Source: an uncultured Bacilli bacterium
GTDB taxonomy: Bacteria; Bacillota_I; Bacilli_A; RF39; UBA660
Assembly: GCA_947625715.1 (NCBI GenBank)
Contig: CANQPR010000040.1
Coordinates: forward strand, 1-11,960
Reading direction: 5' to 3'
DNA: 11,960 nucleotides
Part shown: one piece after another, positions 1 through 7,486 of the stretch
How the letters are laid out: each line of letters starts with the position of its first letter
Numbering within the stretch: the stretch's first letter is position 1
Notes under the pieces: model-generated
What the model was told of the DNA's origin: nothing
The model's database searches: none
The model's input: the letters and a program-made list of their open reading frames with translations, nothing else
Position numbers and translations under genes: made by a program

Positions 1-9
1 AAAAAAAGC

Positions 10-38
10 TTGACATATAATTAAAAATTTATTAATAT
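10..38 (+). promoter_or_regulatory. Possible promoter of the tandem HTH-repeat genes
   Basis: A perfect TTGACA lies at 10-15, and 17 bases further on is TAATAT (33-38), a 4/6 match to the -10 consensus. Alternatives are TATAAC at 36-41 (20-base spacer) or the TATAAT at 16-21 that directly abuts the -35 box. Any of these would put the transcript start just upstream of, or inside, the hairpin at 39-61. AT-richness makes chance matches likely; the TTGACA is the best support. Confidence 0.4.
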
Positions 39-64
39 AACACCCAAGCAAAAGGGGTGTTTTT
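39..64 (+). promoter_or_regulatory. Hairpin with T-run abutting a start codon (terminator or SD-hiding leader)
   Basis: AACACCC (39-45) pairs perfectly with GGGTGTT (55-61) across a 9-base loop, followed by T's up to position 64; the ATG of the next gene begins at 65. Read as a terminator, it would end an upstream gene outside the window. Read as a leader, its 3' arm contains GGGGTG, a partial Shine-Dalgarno sequence 5 to 6 bases before the ATG, so folding would hide the only visible ribosome site. The sequence fits both readings. Confidence 0.6.
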
Positions 65-1294
65 ATGTACGAAAACATATACAATATGGCTTTAGAAGGC
101 AAAACAAATAAAGAAATAAGTGAATTAACCGGATATAATGAATGGGATGTTGCAAGACAAATAAGTTTATTATCTAATCCGCAATCAAAATATTATAATC
201 TACATCTATATGAAAAAATTATCTTTGTAAGAGCGGTTAAAAATGATGTTGTTATAAATAAAGACTTATTAGAAGAAATAATTACTTTTATTAATAATGG
301 CTTTACATTTTTAGAAATAGCTATCTTAAATCAAACAACAATTGTAAATATAAAAGAACAATTAAGTATTTTAAATAAAAAAACAAGTAAATATTATTAT
401 CCTGAAAGCTATAAAAAATTACTTGCAAAAGCTTTACAAAATGAAAAAATTACGGAAGAAGATGCTTTAAAAAGATTACAACAACTAGAACAATTAGGTT
501 ATAATCTAGATTGTAATCAAAGTAATCGTCTCGTAAAAAAATATAATTATTATAAATTAGTAAAAGTAGTTGTTGAAAGTTATGTAAAATCAAATGGAAC
601 ATTAAATACAATTGATATGAAAACAAAATACAATAGCTTCTTTTATGAAATATTTAATTTAAAAAGCATGGCTTTAGTTGAAAAATTAGTGGGAAGACAA
701 ATGGCTTTACAATTTCAAGAATTAAGAATTCAACAAAAAGCAATTAAAACGAAAGCTACAGTAACTAATAAACGCCAAATAAATATTAATAGTTTTACTA
801 GCAATATTGAATTTTGGTTTAAAATTTGGTTTACTTATCATTTATCTTTAAGTCAACTAGCTAAATTAGCAAATTGTAATTATATTCAAGAAATGAAAAA
901 AGCTTTATTATACTATGCTAAGGATAACAAAATGCTAATGAGTGCACTTTACTTAATAGCTAACCCATCTTTTGATTCAAAAAACTATAATCAAGCTCTT
1001 AATTATTTAAATAAACTTTTCCAAGCTAAAAATAATCCTTTATTATATGATGAATTATTAAGTCAAATAGATGATCGACAATATTATCAATTGATTGATA
1101 GAAATAAAAGTAAAGAAGAATTAAGTGCTGAAGATGTTAAAATAATTTTAGAATATCGCAAAAAATACTTCTTATTAAAAGAACAAATTTTAGCTAATTC
1201 TACAAAATTTGCCGATGAAGAATATTTAAATATCATGAAAAATGTTCGTGAATTTAAACAAGAATATGTATACAATCATAGAAAAAGAGGTTAA
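65..1294 (+). CDS. HTH-repeat protein A, unknown function
   Basis: I do not recognise this 409-residue protein. Residues 5-52 and 72-119 form an ungapped internal repeat (offset 67 residues). Each copy has a helix-turn-helix-like stretch (for example G12-K-T-N-K-E-I, reminiscent of sigma region 4 or LuxR-type HTHs) followed by an S-K-Y-Y motif (41-44 and 108-111) and a Tyr/Lys tail. A further HTH-like segment with the motif L-S-L-S-Q-L lies around residues 260-290, and an I-D-D-R-x-Y-Y motif near residue 345. It is rich in Lys, Asn and Tyr, with no signal peptide or membrane helix, so it is probably cytosolic and may bind nucleic acid. The next gene is a paralog 2 bases downstream, clearly in the same operon. 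The start abuts the leader hairpin, and only a weak GGGGTG ribosome site is visible. The DNA-binding role is inference from pattern alone. Confidence 0.85.
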   Translation: MYENIYNMALEGKTNKEISELTGYNEWDVARQISLLSNPQSKYYNLHLYEKIIFVRAVKNDVVINKDLLEEIITFINNGFTFLEIAILNQTTIVNIKEQLSILNKKTSKYYYPESYKKLLAKALQNEKITEEDALKRLQQLEQLGYNLDCNQSNRLVKKYNYYKLVKVVVESYVKSNGTLNTIDMKTKYNSFFYEIFNLKSMALVEKLVGRQMALQFQELRIQQKAIKTKATVTNKRQININSFTSNIEFWFKIWFTYHLSLSQLAKLANCNYIQEMKKALLYYAKDNKMLMSALYLIANPSFDSKNYNQALNYLNKLFQAKNNPLLYDELLSQIDDRQYYQLIDRNKSKEELSAEDVKIILEYRKKYFLLKEQILANSTKFADEEYLNIMKNVREFKQEYVYNHRKRG

Positions 1295-1296
1295 CA

Positions 1297-2556
1297 ATGG
1301 AAGAAAAAATCAAAGAAATTTATGAATTATCAATTTTAGGCTTTTCAACTAAAAAAGTTGCTATAATGACCAATACTGACCAATATTATGTTCAAAAAGT
1401 TATTAAATTATTGAGTGATAAAAAAAGTCGCCATTACAACATGAAATTATATAATAAAATTATATTTGCTAATGCGGTTGCTAATTTACCTATTTATGAT
1501 AAAGATTTATTAAATGAAATCATTGATTTAATTAATTATGGTTTTTCAATTTTAGAAATAGCTATCTTAGAACATGAAAGTACCGAAGTTATTACAGAAA
1601 CCTTAAAGGCTTTAAATTCTAAAAATAATTGTTATTATAATCCTACACTTTATGCTAATTTAAAACAAAAACTTGTTGCTAACAAAAATATATCCATGAA
1701 AGAATCTTTAACCAATTTACTTTTAATTAGAAATCTTGGCTATTCACTAGATGATTATCAACACAGTAAATTAGTTAAAAAAGTAATGATGATAGATAAA
1801 TTAAAACAAGCTACCAAAGCTTATATAAAATCTAATGGAACACTCGTTGCTCAAGATTTTGTTTTAAAATATAGATTTCATCAACATTTAGCTACTATGA
1901 TAAGTGATGAAAAAAATAAAGAACTTGTTGATTTAAGTTTAACTAAAGAAGAACAACAACAAATTTTAACTTTACGAAAACAACAACTAGAAAATCAAAA
2001 AGAACAAAGTTTTAATTTAAATATAACTTCTACATCTGATGATAAAAAAATAGCCTCAATCATCATTAATATTGGCTTTTGGATTGAATTTTTATGTACC
2101 TTCCGTCTTTCTTTAGCTGATTTTGCAGATTTAATGGGAATAAAAAATATTGACCAATTAAAAAAAGCTTTATATTTGGAAAGTCGTTTTTTAAAAAGAA
2201 CTTTTTCTTTAATGTATTTATTTGAAAATCCTAATACTGACCCAGCTATTATAACCGATGCAAAACAATATTTAAATGCTTTAAAAGCTTGTCAAAATGA
2301 CCAACAAAGAGATGTTTTACTATCGTTTATTGATGATAGGGAATACTATAAAATTTTAAAAAGTAATCGTCATTTTGGTCAATTAACTGACAAGGAAAAG
2401 AAAATTGTTATTGAATTTAAATTAAAATATGCTTTAAAATATGATTATATACCATTTAGTCGCAATTCCTTAAAAGAAAATTGTCCAGAGGAATATCAAG
2501 AAGAAATGCGAAAAGTTAGTGATTTTAATTCACAAATGCGAAAAAGAAAAAAATAG
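1297..2556 (+). CDS. HTH-repeat protein B, paralog of A, unknown function
   Basis: A 419-residue protein collinear with the preceding one throughout. It has the same repeat pair (residues 8-55 and 75-122, again offset by 67), the same L-Y-x-K-I-I-F segment after the first repeat, the same E-I-A-I-L core in the second HTH-like unit (87-91), an F-W motif before a third HTH-like segment beginning L-S-L-A-D-F, and I-D-D-R-E-Y-Y near residue 345. Identity to A looks like about a third, so the duplication is old. Translation starts from an AGAGG site inside the end of gene A, 2 bases after its stop codon, which suggests coupled and perhaps stoichiometric synthesis. No transmembrane segment or enzyme motif is visible. 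The two may form a heteromeric regulator, but the sequence does not prove this. The stop codon TAG overlaps the ribosome site of a mini-ORF. Confidence 0.85.
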   Translation: MEEKIKEIYELSILGFSTKKVAIMTNTDQYYVQKVIKLLSDKKSRHYNMKLYNKIIFANAVANLPIYDKDLLNEIIDLINYGFSILEIAILEHESTEVITETLKALNSKNNCYYNPTLYANLKQKLVANKNISMKESLTNLLLIRNLGYSLDDYQHSKLVKKVMMIDKLKQATKAYIKSNGTLVAQDFVLKYRFHQHLATMISDEKNKELVDLSLTKEEQQQILTLRKQQLENQKEQSFNLNITSTSDDKKIASIIINIGFWIEFLCTFRLSLADFADLMGIKNIDQLKKALYLESRFLKRTFSLMYLFENPNTDPAIITDAKQYLNALKACQNDQQRDVLLSFIDDREYYKILKSNRHFGQLTDKEKKIVIEFKLKYALKYDYIPFSRNSLKENCPEEYQEEMRKVSDFNSQMRKRKK

Positions 2557-2631
2557 GAGTCATTATGAAGAAAGTTTATAAAAAATATCAATATTAAAAA
2601 CTTAAGTATCTTTCTTTATAACTCCTTTTTT
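2555..2631 (+). terminator. Large intrinsic terminator or attenuator before hemW
   Basis: AGGAGT (2555-2560) pairs with ACTCCT (2621-2626), and an 11-base arm at 2564-2574 pairs with 2610-2620 including one G-U pair. Only the CAT at 2561-2563 bulges. The loop of about 35 bases is A/T-rich. A run of six T's (2626-2631) follows. With no convincing promoter in the 29 bases between the T-run and the hemW start, some readthrough seems needed for hemW. Confidence 0.7.
2565..2597 (+). CDS. Candidate 10-residue leader peptide (MKKVYKKYQY)
   Basis: An AGGAG ribosome site (2555-2559), overlapping the stop codon of the preceding gene, lies 5 bases before an ATG that opens a 10-codon frame with four Lys and three Tyr codons, ending in TAA. 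Both the ribosome site and the first codons form the 5' arm of the terminator-like hairpin at 2555-2626. That is the geometry of a transcription-attenuation leader for hemW. It could equally be a vestige of a lost gene or chance. Confidence 0.35.
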   Translation: MKKVYKKYQY

Positions 2632-2660
2632 ATTGTCTAAAAATGAAAGTTGGTGAAAAA

Positions 2661-3743
2661 ATGAAAGGTTTATATATTCATATACCTTTTTGTCAAAAAA
2701 TTTGTTCTTATTGTGATTTTTGCAAAGTATTTTATGATGTTAATTGGGTTAATAAATATCTTAAAGCCTTAGAATCAGAAATTGAAAACTACTATTTAAA
2801 AGAAGAAATCAAAACTATTTATATTGGTGGTGGAACTCCTTCATGTTTAAATGCTAAGCAATTAGAAATTTTATTTTCCCTTTTAAAAAAGTTTTCTTTA
2901 AATAAAATGATTGAATTTACTTTTGAATGTAACTTAAATGATATAACTCCTTGTTTACTAACAATTTTAAAAGCTAATCATGTCAATCGCTTAAGTATAG
3001 GTATTCAAAGATTTCAAAGCAAAATGTTAGATTTAATGGGAAGAGAACATACTTATTCTATGGCTAAAGAAAAAATAACTTTATGCCGTGAATATGGATT
3101 TGATAACATAAATTTAGACTTTATGTATGCTTTAGAAAATGATGATGAAAAAAAGGTTTTTGCTGATTTAAAATTATTTGTTAAATTAAAGCCTGAACAT
3201 ATAAGTTGTTATAGTTTAATTATTAACGAACATACTTTATTAGCTGTTAATAAAATAAAACCCCTTGATGAAGAAATTGAAGCTAACATATATAAAAAAA
3301 TTGTTAAATATTTAAAACGTCATGGCTATAATCATTATGAAATCAGTAATTTTGCAAAAAAAGGGTATGAGTGTGAACATAATTTAATTTATTGGCACAA
3401 CAACGAATACTATGGCTTTGGGCTAGGGGCATCGGGTTATATCGATAAAGTAAGATATACAAATACTAAAAACTTACTAAGTTATTTTCAAAATGATTAT
3501 CGTAGGGAAGAATTAATTTTATCTAAACAAGAAATAATGGATAATGAAGTCATGTTAAATTTACGATTAATAAAAGGTCTTAATCGAAAAGAATGGCTAG
3601 AAAAATATCATCTTCCTTTAGAAGAAGCCTATCCAATTAAACCATTATTAAAAAATAAAGAATTAAAACAAAAAAAAGAATATATTTTTATACCTAAGGA
3701 TAAACTATATGTAATGAATGAAATTTTATTAAAAATGCTATAG
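2661..3743 (+). CDS. hemW: HemW-like radical SAM heme chaperone / coproporphyrinogen oxidase-like protein
   Basis: A 360-residue radical SAM protein. The start chosen gives M-K-G-L-Y-I-H-I-P-F-C, as in HemW proteins, with GGTG upstream; an ATG 18 bases earlier has no ribosome site. The [4Fe-4S] cysteines are C11, C15 and C18 (CxxxCxxC), the SAM-binding G-G-G-T-P-S is at 56-61, and the family signature E-I-S-N-F-A and the Y-W-H-N-N-E-Y-Y-G-F-G region are intact. The C-terminal HemN_C-like domain is present. HemW proteins bind heme and a Fe-S cluster and deliver heme to respiratory enzymes; they are usually not true HemN oxidases. Oddities are an additional C21 (CxxxCxxCxxC), Arg117 where I expect Ser in G-V-Q-S-F, and E-C-N-L where E-A-N-P is usual. 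No other heme gene is in the window, so the cellular role is inferred from the family. The following gene overlaps its stop codon with a ribosome site, so they are co-transcribed. Confidence 0.9.
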   Translation: MKGLYIHIPFCQKICSYCDFCKVFYDVNWVNKYLKALESEIENYYLKEEIKTIYIGGGTPSCLNAKQLEILFSLLKKFSLNKMIEFTFECNLNDITPCLLTILKANHVNRLSIGIQRFQSKMLDLMGREHTYSMAKEKITLCREYGFDNINLDFMYALENDDEKKVFADLKLFVKLKPEHISCYSLIINEHTLLAVNKIKPLDEEIEANIYKKIVKYLKRHGYNHYEISNFAKKGYECEHNLIYWHNNEYYGFGLGASGYIDKVRYTNTKNLLSYFQNDYRREELILSKQEIMDNEVMLNLRLIKGLNRKEWLEKYHLPLEEAYPIKPLLKNKELKQKKEYIFIPKDKLYVMNEILLKML

Positions 3744-3751
3744 GAGGCCTT

Positions 3752-4198
3752 ATGAAAAAATTATTCTTTTTTTCTTTTTCATTACTATTATTAAATATGC
3801 CTATTGTTTATGCTGATAGCTTAAAACATTTTGAAGTATTAAATGGCAAATTATCTATTCCTTTTGATAAAACGATTAATCGTTATACTGTTTATTTAGC
3901 AGAAGGTGAAAGTACTATTAAGGCTAATTATATTTTACAAAATGAAAAAAATACAGTTCAAATCGATGAAAACGATGAAGTAGCTATTTACAGTGTATTT
4001 GATAATGATCAAAAAATTGAAGATTATTATTTTTATAAAAAACTATCTTTTGATGAAACTTTAGTTTTTAAAGAAAATATAAATTCTCAAGAAAAAGAAG
4101 AAATACCCAATTTACATATTTATGTAATAGGAGTTTGTTCGCTTATTATTTTAATTTTATTTAAAGTTATTGTGATTGGTTTTAAAAAAGTAAAATAA
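3752..4198 (+). CDS. Secreted, membrane-anchored protein with cadherin-like beta-sandwich domain
   Basis: A 148-residue protein with a perfect AGGAGG site that overlaps the hemW stop codon (TAGGAGG). Residues 1-21 are a signal peptide (K-K, hydrophobic core, cleavage likely after V-Y-A). Residues about 24-75 read L-x-x-F-x-V-x-N-G-x-L-x-I-P-F-D, then N-R-Y-T-V-Y-L, which resembles the cadherin-like beta-sandwich repeat (Pfam PF12733 type) found in Gram-positive surface proteins. A hydrophobic helix at about 122-143 is followed by a Lys-rich tail, giving an N-out, C-in topology. It has no LPxTG motif. It probably sits on the outer face of the membrane; binding partners are unknown. The domain call rests on pattern memory only. 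Confidence 0.8.
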   Translation: MKKLFFFSFSLLLLNMPIVYADSLKHFEVLNGKLSIPFDKTINRYTVYLAEGESTIKANYILQNEKNTVQIDENDEVAIYSVFDNDQKIEDYYFYKKLSFDETLVFKENINSQEKEEIPNLHIYVIGVCSLIILILFKVIVIGFKKVK

Positions 4199-4213
4199 AG
4201 CATATCTTTTATT

Positions 4214-4822
4214 ATGAATAACTTAATTGCCCATCGAGGTTTAAAGAAAAATGCTAAAGAAAATACTCTTTATGCTTTTAAAGAAAGTATAAAAAATGAT
4301 AATTACCTTGGTTTTGAATGTGATGTAAGACAAACTAAAGATCAAGTATTTATTATTAATCATAGTCCTCTAATTAATTTTAAATTAATTAAAAATACTC
4401 CCTACTATAAATTAAAAAAAGAAAACATTACAACATTAAAAGAGGTTTTAGAATTAAAAACTTCCAAAATCAAATTATTAGAATTAAAAGACCCCATGTT
4501 AAATGTAAATAAATTAATTAAACTCCTTAATAAATATCAAGATAATAATATATATCTAATGAGTTTTCATAATAATTTAATCAAAAAATTAGCAACTTCT
4601 TCTCGTTTTTATAAAGTAGGAGTTTTAAATTACGTCTTAAATAGTGAAAATGACTATCAAAATTATGATTTTATTTGTCTTTTAGAAAGTATTTATACTC
4701 CTAAAATTGAACAATTTTTTTTAAAGAAAAATATTGCAATTTTTTTATATGGCATCAAAAAAGAAAGTACTTATCAATTATCTAAAAATTTATATTTTAT
4801 AACTGATAAAATTGTTTTTTAA
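4214..4822 (+). CDS. Short glycerophosphodiester phosphodiesterase (GDPD family)
   Basis: A 202-residue protein with the GDPD TIM-barrel signatures: A-H-R-G (6-9), E-N-T (16-18), E-C-D-V-R (35-39), a conserved His50 and E-L-K (90-92). The family hydrolyses glycerophosphodiesters, such as deacylated phospholipids, to glycerol-3-phosphate and an alcohol using a divalent metal. At residues 49-52 the sequence is N-H-S-P, whereas most members have H-D here, so the usual Asp is replaced by Ser51. The protein is also shorter than the usual 240-250 residues, with late barrel strands compressed. It has no signal peptide, so it is likely cytosolic. No Shine-Dalgarno sequence precedes the ATG; the start is chosen because A-H-R-G normally begins within ten residues of the N-terminus. 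It follows the membrane protein by 15 bases and is probably in the same operon. Confidence 0.85.
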   Translation: MNNLIAHRGLKKNAKENTLYAFKESIKNDNYLGFECDVRQTKDQVFIINHSPLINFKLIKNTPYYKLKKENITTLKEVLELKTSKIKLLELKDPMLNVNKLIKLLNKYQDNNIYLMSFHNNLIKKLATSSRFYKVGVLNYVLNSENDYQNYDFICLLESIYTPKIEQFFLKKNIAIFLYGIKKESTYQLSKNLYFITDKIVF

Positions 4823-4911
4823 GAAAATGCTCATTTGACAGAAAAGAAAAATCTTTGTAAACTATATAGTGAAAAAAGTGTGATTAACAAAGAACAAAAA
4901 GGGCCAAAAAG

Positions 4912-4920
4912 TGATATAAT
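4912..4920 (+). promoter_or_regulatory. Extended -10 promoter of mutS
   Basis: TGATATAAT is a full TGn extended -10 element, 25 bases before the mutS ATG. The -35 region at normal spacing (4892-4897) is poor, as is common with extended -10 promoters. A second possible promoter is TTGACA at 4835-4840 with TAAACT at 4858-4863 (17-base spacer). The mutS ribosome site AAGGTGGT is at 4933-4940. Confidence 0.6.
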
Positions 4921-4945
4921 AAAAGTACAGCTAAGGTGGTAGTTT

Positions 4946-7486
4946 ATGAAACGAAGTGAAGTAAAAAAAGAAGATCTTTCGCCAATGATGAAACAATATT
5001 TTGAGATTAAAGATAAGTATCCTGATGAGTTACTTTTTTATCGTTTGGGTGATTTTTATGAATTATTTTTTGAAGATGGTGAATTAGCAAGTCGAGAACT
5101 AGAATTAACTTTAACTGGTAAAAATGCTGGTTTAAAAGAGCGAATTCCTATGTGTGGGGTGCCTTATCATTCTGTTTCGACCTATATTGAAAAATTAATA
5201 AACAAAGGTTATAAAGTTGCCATATGTGAACAATTAGAAGACCCAAGAAACGTCAAAGGCATGGTTAAAAGAGGAGTCGTTCAAGTAATTAGTAAGGGAA
5301 CCGTTGTTGATTTAGAACTCTTAAATGAACACAATAATCATTATATTGCGAGCATAATTGATTATGATTATTTATATACAATTTGTTATGCTGATATTTC
5401 TACGGGCGCTATGTTTGTACGTAGTCTTCCTCATCAAAAAGAAACTCTTATAAGTACCATTTTAAGCTTAGGTGTATTAGAAGTAATCTTAAAAAATAAT
5501 CAAGATCAAGAACTAATAGGTTTATTAAAAGGTAATTATGGTATTGAAGTATCTTTTAACGATCAACAAATTACTGATGAATATGCCCATTTATACGACA
5601 ATTTAACTGATGAACATTTAATTGAAGCTGTAAGAATATTACTATATTATTTAGTTATCAAAGAATTAAAAAATTTAAGTCATTTTGAAAAAGTAGAAGT
5701 AATTCATCCTGATGATTATTTATTAATGGATATTCATACGGTAAGAAATTTAGAGTTAATTGAAACTTTAAGATTAAAAGAAAGAACTTATTCTTTATTA
5801 TGGCTTTTAGACAAAACCAAAACTAGTATGGGTTCAAGAAAATTAAAAAATTGGTTAATGAATCCCTTAAAAAATGAAAGTTTCATTTTAGAGCGTTATC
5901 ATAAAATTGAAGTTTTACAAGAACAATTTTTATTAAAAGATCAACTGAGAAATTATTTATATGAAATATATGATATAGAAAGATTATGTGCTAAAATAGC
6001 TTGTAATTCTGTAAACGCAAGAGACTTATTACAATTAAAAATCAGTTTAAGTGTTTTACCTCAAATAAAAGAAATAATTAAAGAATTAAACTTTGATATT
6101 CCTCTAAAAACCCATGAAGAAATATATAACATCTTAGAAGAATCAATTTATGAAAGTCCCCCAATTACTCTTAAAGATGGTTATTTAATAAAAGAAGGAT
6201 ATAATAAAGAATTAGATGAATTAAAATCTATTCGCAGTGGGGGAAAAGAGTTTATTGCTAGTTTTGAAACTACTTTAAAAGAAAGTACTAATATACCTAA
6301 TTTAAAAGTAGGCTATAATAAAGTCTTTGGTTATTATATTGAAGTAAATAAAAGTCAAACTAATAAAATAAAACCAGAATACAATTGGGAAAGAAGACAA
6401 ACACTTACTAATTGTGAACGTTATATTTCTCCGGAATTAAAAGAAAAAGAAGCTTTAATATTAAATGCAGAAGAAAAAATTATTGATTTAGAGTATTCCT
6501 TATTTGTAGATATTAAAGGAAAAATTAGTAAACATCTTTTAAGTTTAAAAGATACAGCTATTCAAATTGCTAATTTAGATGCAATAACGGCTTTAGCTGT
6601 TTGTGCTGATGAATACCATTTTGTCAAACCAAAACTTAATCATGAACATATCATCGATATAAAAGGCGGGCGCCATCCGGTTATTGAAAAAGTTAGTAAC
6701 ATGGATTACGTTGATAACGATTGCTTAATGAAAGAAAATATCAACACTCTTTTAATAACTGGACCTAATATGAGTGGGAAATCAACTTATATGCGCCAAT
6801 TAGCGATTATCATTATTTTAGCCCAAATGGGAAGTTTTGTTCCAGCTAAAGAAGCAAACTTACCAATTATTGATAAAATATTCACCCGAATAGGGGCGAG
6901 TGATGATTTAGTAAGTGGTGAATCTACCTTTATGGTGGAAATGAAAGAAAGTAGAAATGCCATTTGTAATGCAACTAAAGATTCTTTAATTTTATTTGAT
7001 GAATTAGGAAGAGGAACATCAACTTACGATGGAATGAGTCTTGCTAAAGCTATATTAGAATATGTAACTAAAAAGATAAAATGCAAAACCTTATTTTCAA
7101 CACACTACCACGAACTAACCGATATTGATAAAATCCTGCCGGCTATTAAAAATATTCATGTTTCTGCTATCGAAGAAAATGGAAACATTACCTTCTTACA
7201 TAAAATAAAAGATGGAGCTTTAGATAAAAGCTATGGTATTCATGTTGCCAAATTAGCAGGATTACCACAAGAAATAATTACTAATGCCAATAAAATCCTA
7301 AATTACTATGAAAGCAGTAATCAAAATCAACAAAAAGAAGTTCAATTAACTATGAATTTTCAAGAAGAGGAAGAAAATGATCCTATAAAAGAAAAATTAA
7401 AAGATATTGATCCATTAAAAATAACTCCTATTGAAGCTATAAATATTTTATATGAATTGAAAAATTTAGAAAGGAATAATAAATGA
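4946..7486 (+). CDS. mutS: DNA mismatch repair ATPase MutS
   Basis: Full-length MutS of 846 residues, the clamp that recognises base mismatches and small loops and recruits MutL. The mismatch-reading F-Y-E motif is at residues 37-39, within G-D-F-Y-E-L-F. The Walker A motif T-G-P-N-M-S-G-K-S-T is at 605-614, the Walker B D-E at 685-686, followed by L-G-R-G-T-S-T-Y-D-G, and the S-T-H-Y-H-E motif at 718-723. A Q-L-T-M-N-F segment in the C-terminal tail resembles a sliding-clamp-binding motif, and the tail ends with the usual T-P-I-E-A-I-N-I-L-Y-E-L-K. Nothing catalytic is missing. The start has a good AAGGTGGT site at 5-base spacing. The usual partner mutL is not downstream; instead a small unknown gene overlaps by ATGA. 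The stop codon is TGA, the only one so used in this window. Confidence 0.98.
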   Translation: MKRSEVKKEDLSPMMKQYFEIKDKYPDELLFYRLGDFYELFFEDGELASRELELTLTGKNAGLKERIPMCGVPYHSVSTYIEKLINKGYKVAICEQLEDPRNVKGMVKRGVVQVISKGTVVDLELLNEHNNHYIASIIDYDYLYTICYADISTGAMFVRSLPHQKETLISTILSLGVLEVILKNNQDQELIGLLKGNYGIEVSFNDQQITDEYAHLYDNLTDEHLIEAVRILLYYLVIKELKNLSHFEKVEVIHPDDYLLMDIHTVRNLELIETLRLKERTYSLLWLLDKTKTSMGSRKLKNWLMNPLKNESFILERYHKIEVLQEQFLLKDQLRNYLYEIYDIERLCAKIACNSVNARDLLQLKISLSVLPQIKEIIKELNFDIPLKTHEEIYNILEESIYESPPITLKDGYLIKEGYNKELDELKSIRSGGKEFIASFETTLKESTNIPNLKVGYNKVFGYYIEVNKSQTNKIKPEYNWERRQTLTNCERYISPELKEKEALILNAEEKIIDLEYSLFVDIKGKISKHLLSLKDTAIQIANLDAITALAVCADEYHFVKPKLNHEHIIDIKGGRHPVIEKVSNMDYVDNDCLMKENINTLLITGPNMSGKSTYMRQLAIIIILAQMGSFVPAKEANLPIIDKIFTRIGASDDLVSGESTFMVEMKESRNAICNATKDSLILFDELGRGTSTYDGMSLAKAILEYVTKKIKCKTLFSTHYHELTDIDKILPAIKNIHVSAIEENGNITFLHKIKDGALDKSYGIHVAKLAGLPQEIITNANKILNYYESSNQNQQKEVQLTMNFQEEEENDPIKEKLKDIDPLKITPIEAINILYELKNLERNNK

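Noticed and set aside
1087..1275. Open frame of about 60 codons on the minus strand
   Set aside because: It lies fully inside the HTH-repeat gene A, has no ribosome site and no family resemblance; an AT-rich shadow frame.
2643..2660. Upstream ATG for hemW
   Set aside because: It has no ribosome site, whereas the ATG at 2661 has GGTG before it and gives the normal HemW N-terminus.
4835..4863. TTGACA / TAAACT as the main mutS promoter
   Set aside because: The -10 is only 4/6 and the leader would be long; the TGATATAAT at 4912-4920 is much better, though a secondary start remains possible.
7484..7486. Possible use of the mycoplasma code (TGA = Trp), since mutS ends in the only TGA stop
   Set aside because: MutS reaches its canonical C-terminal helix just before this TGA, the next gene starts by ATGA overlap, and all tryptophans in conserved genes are TGG.
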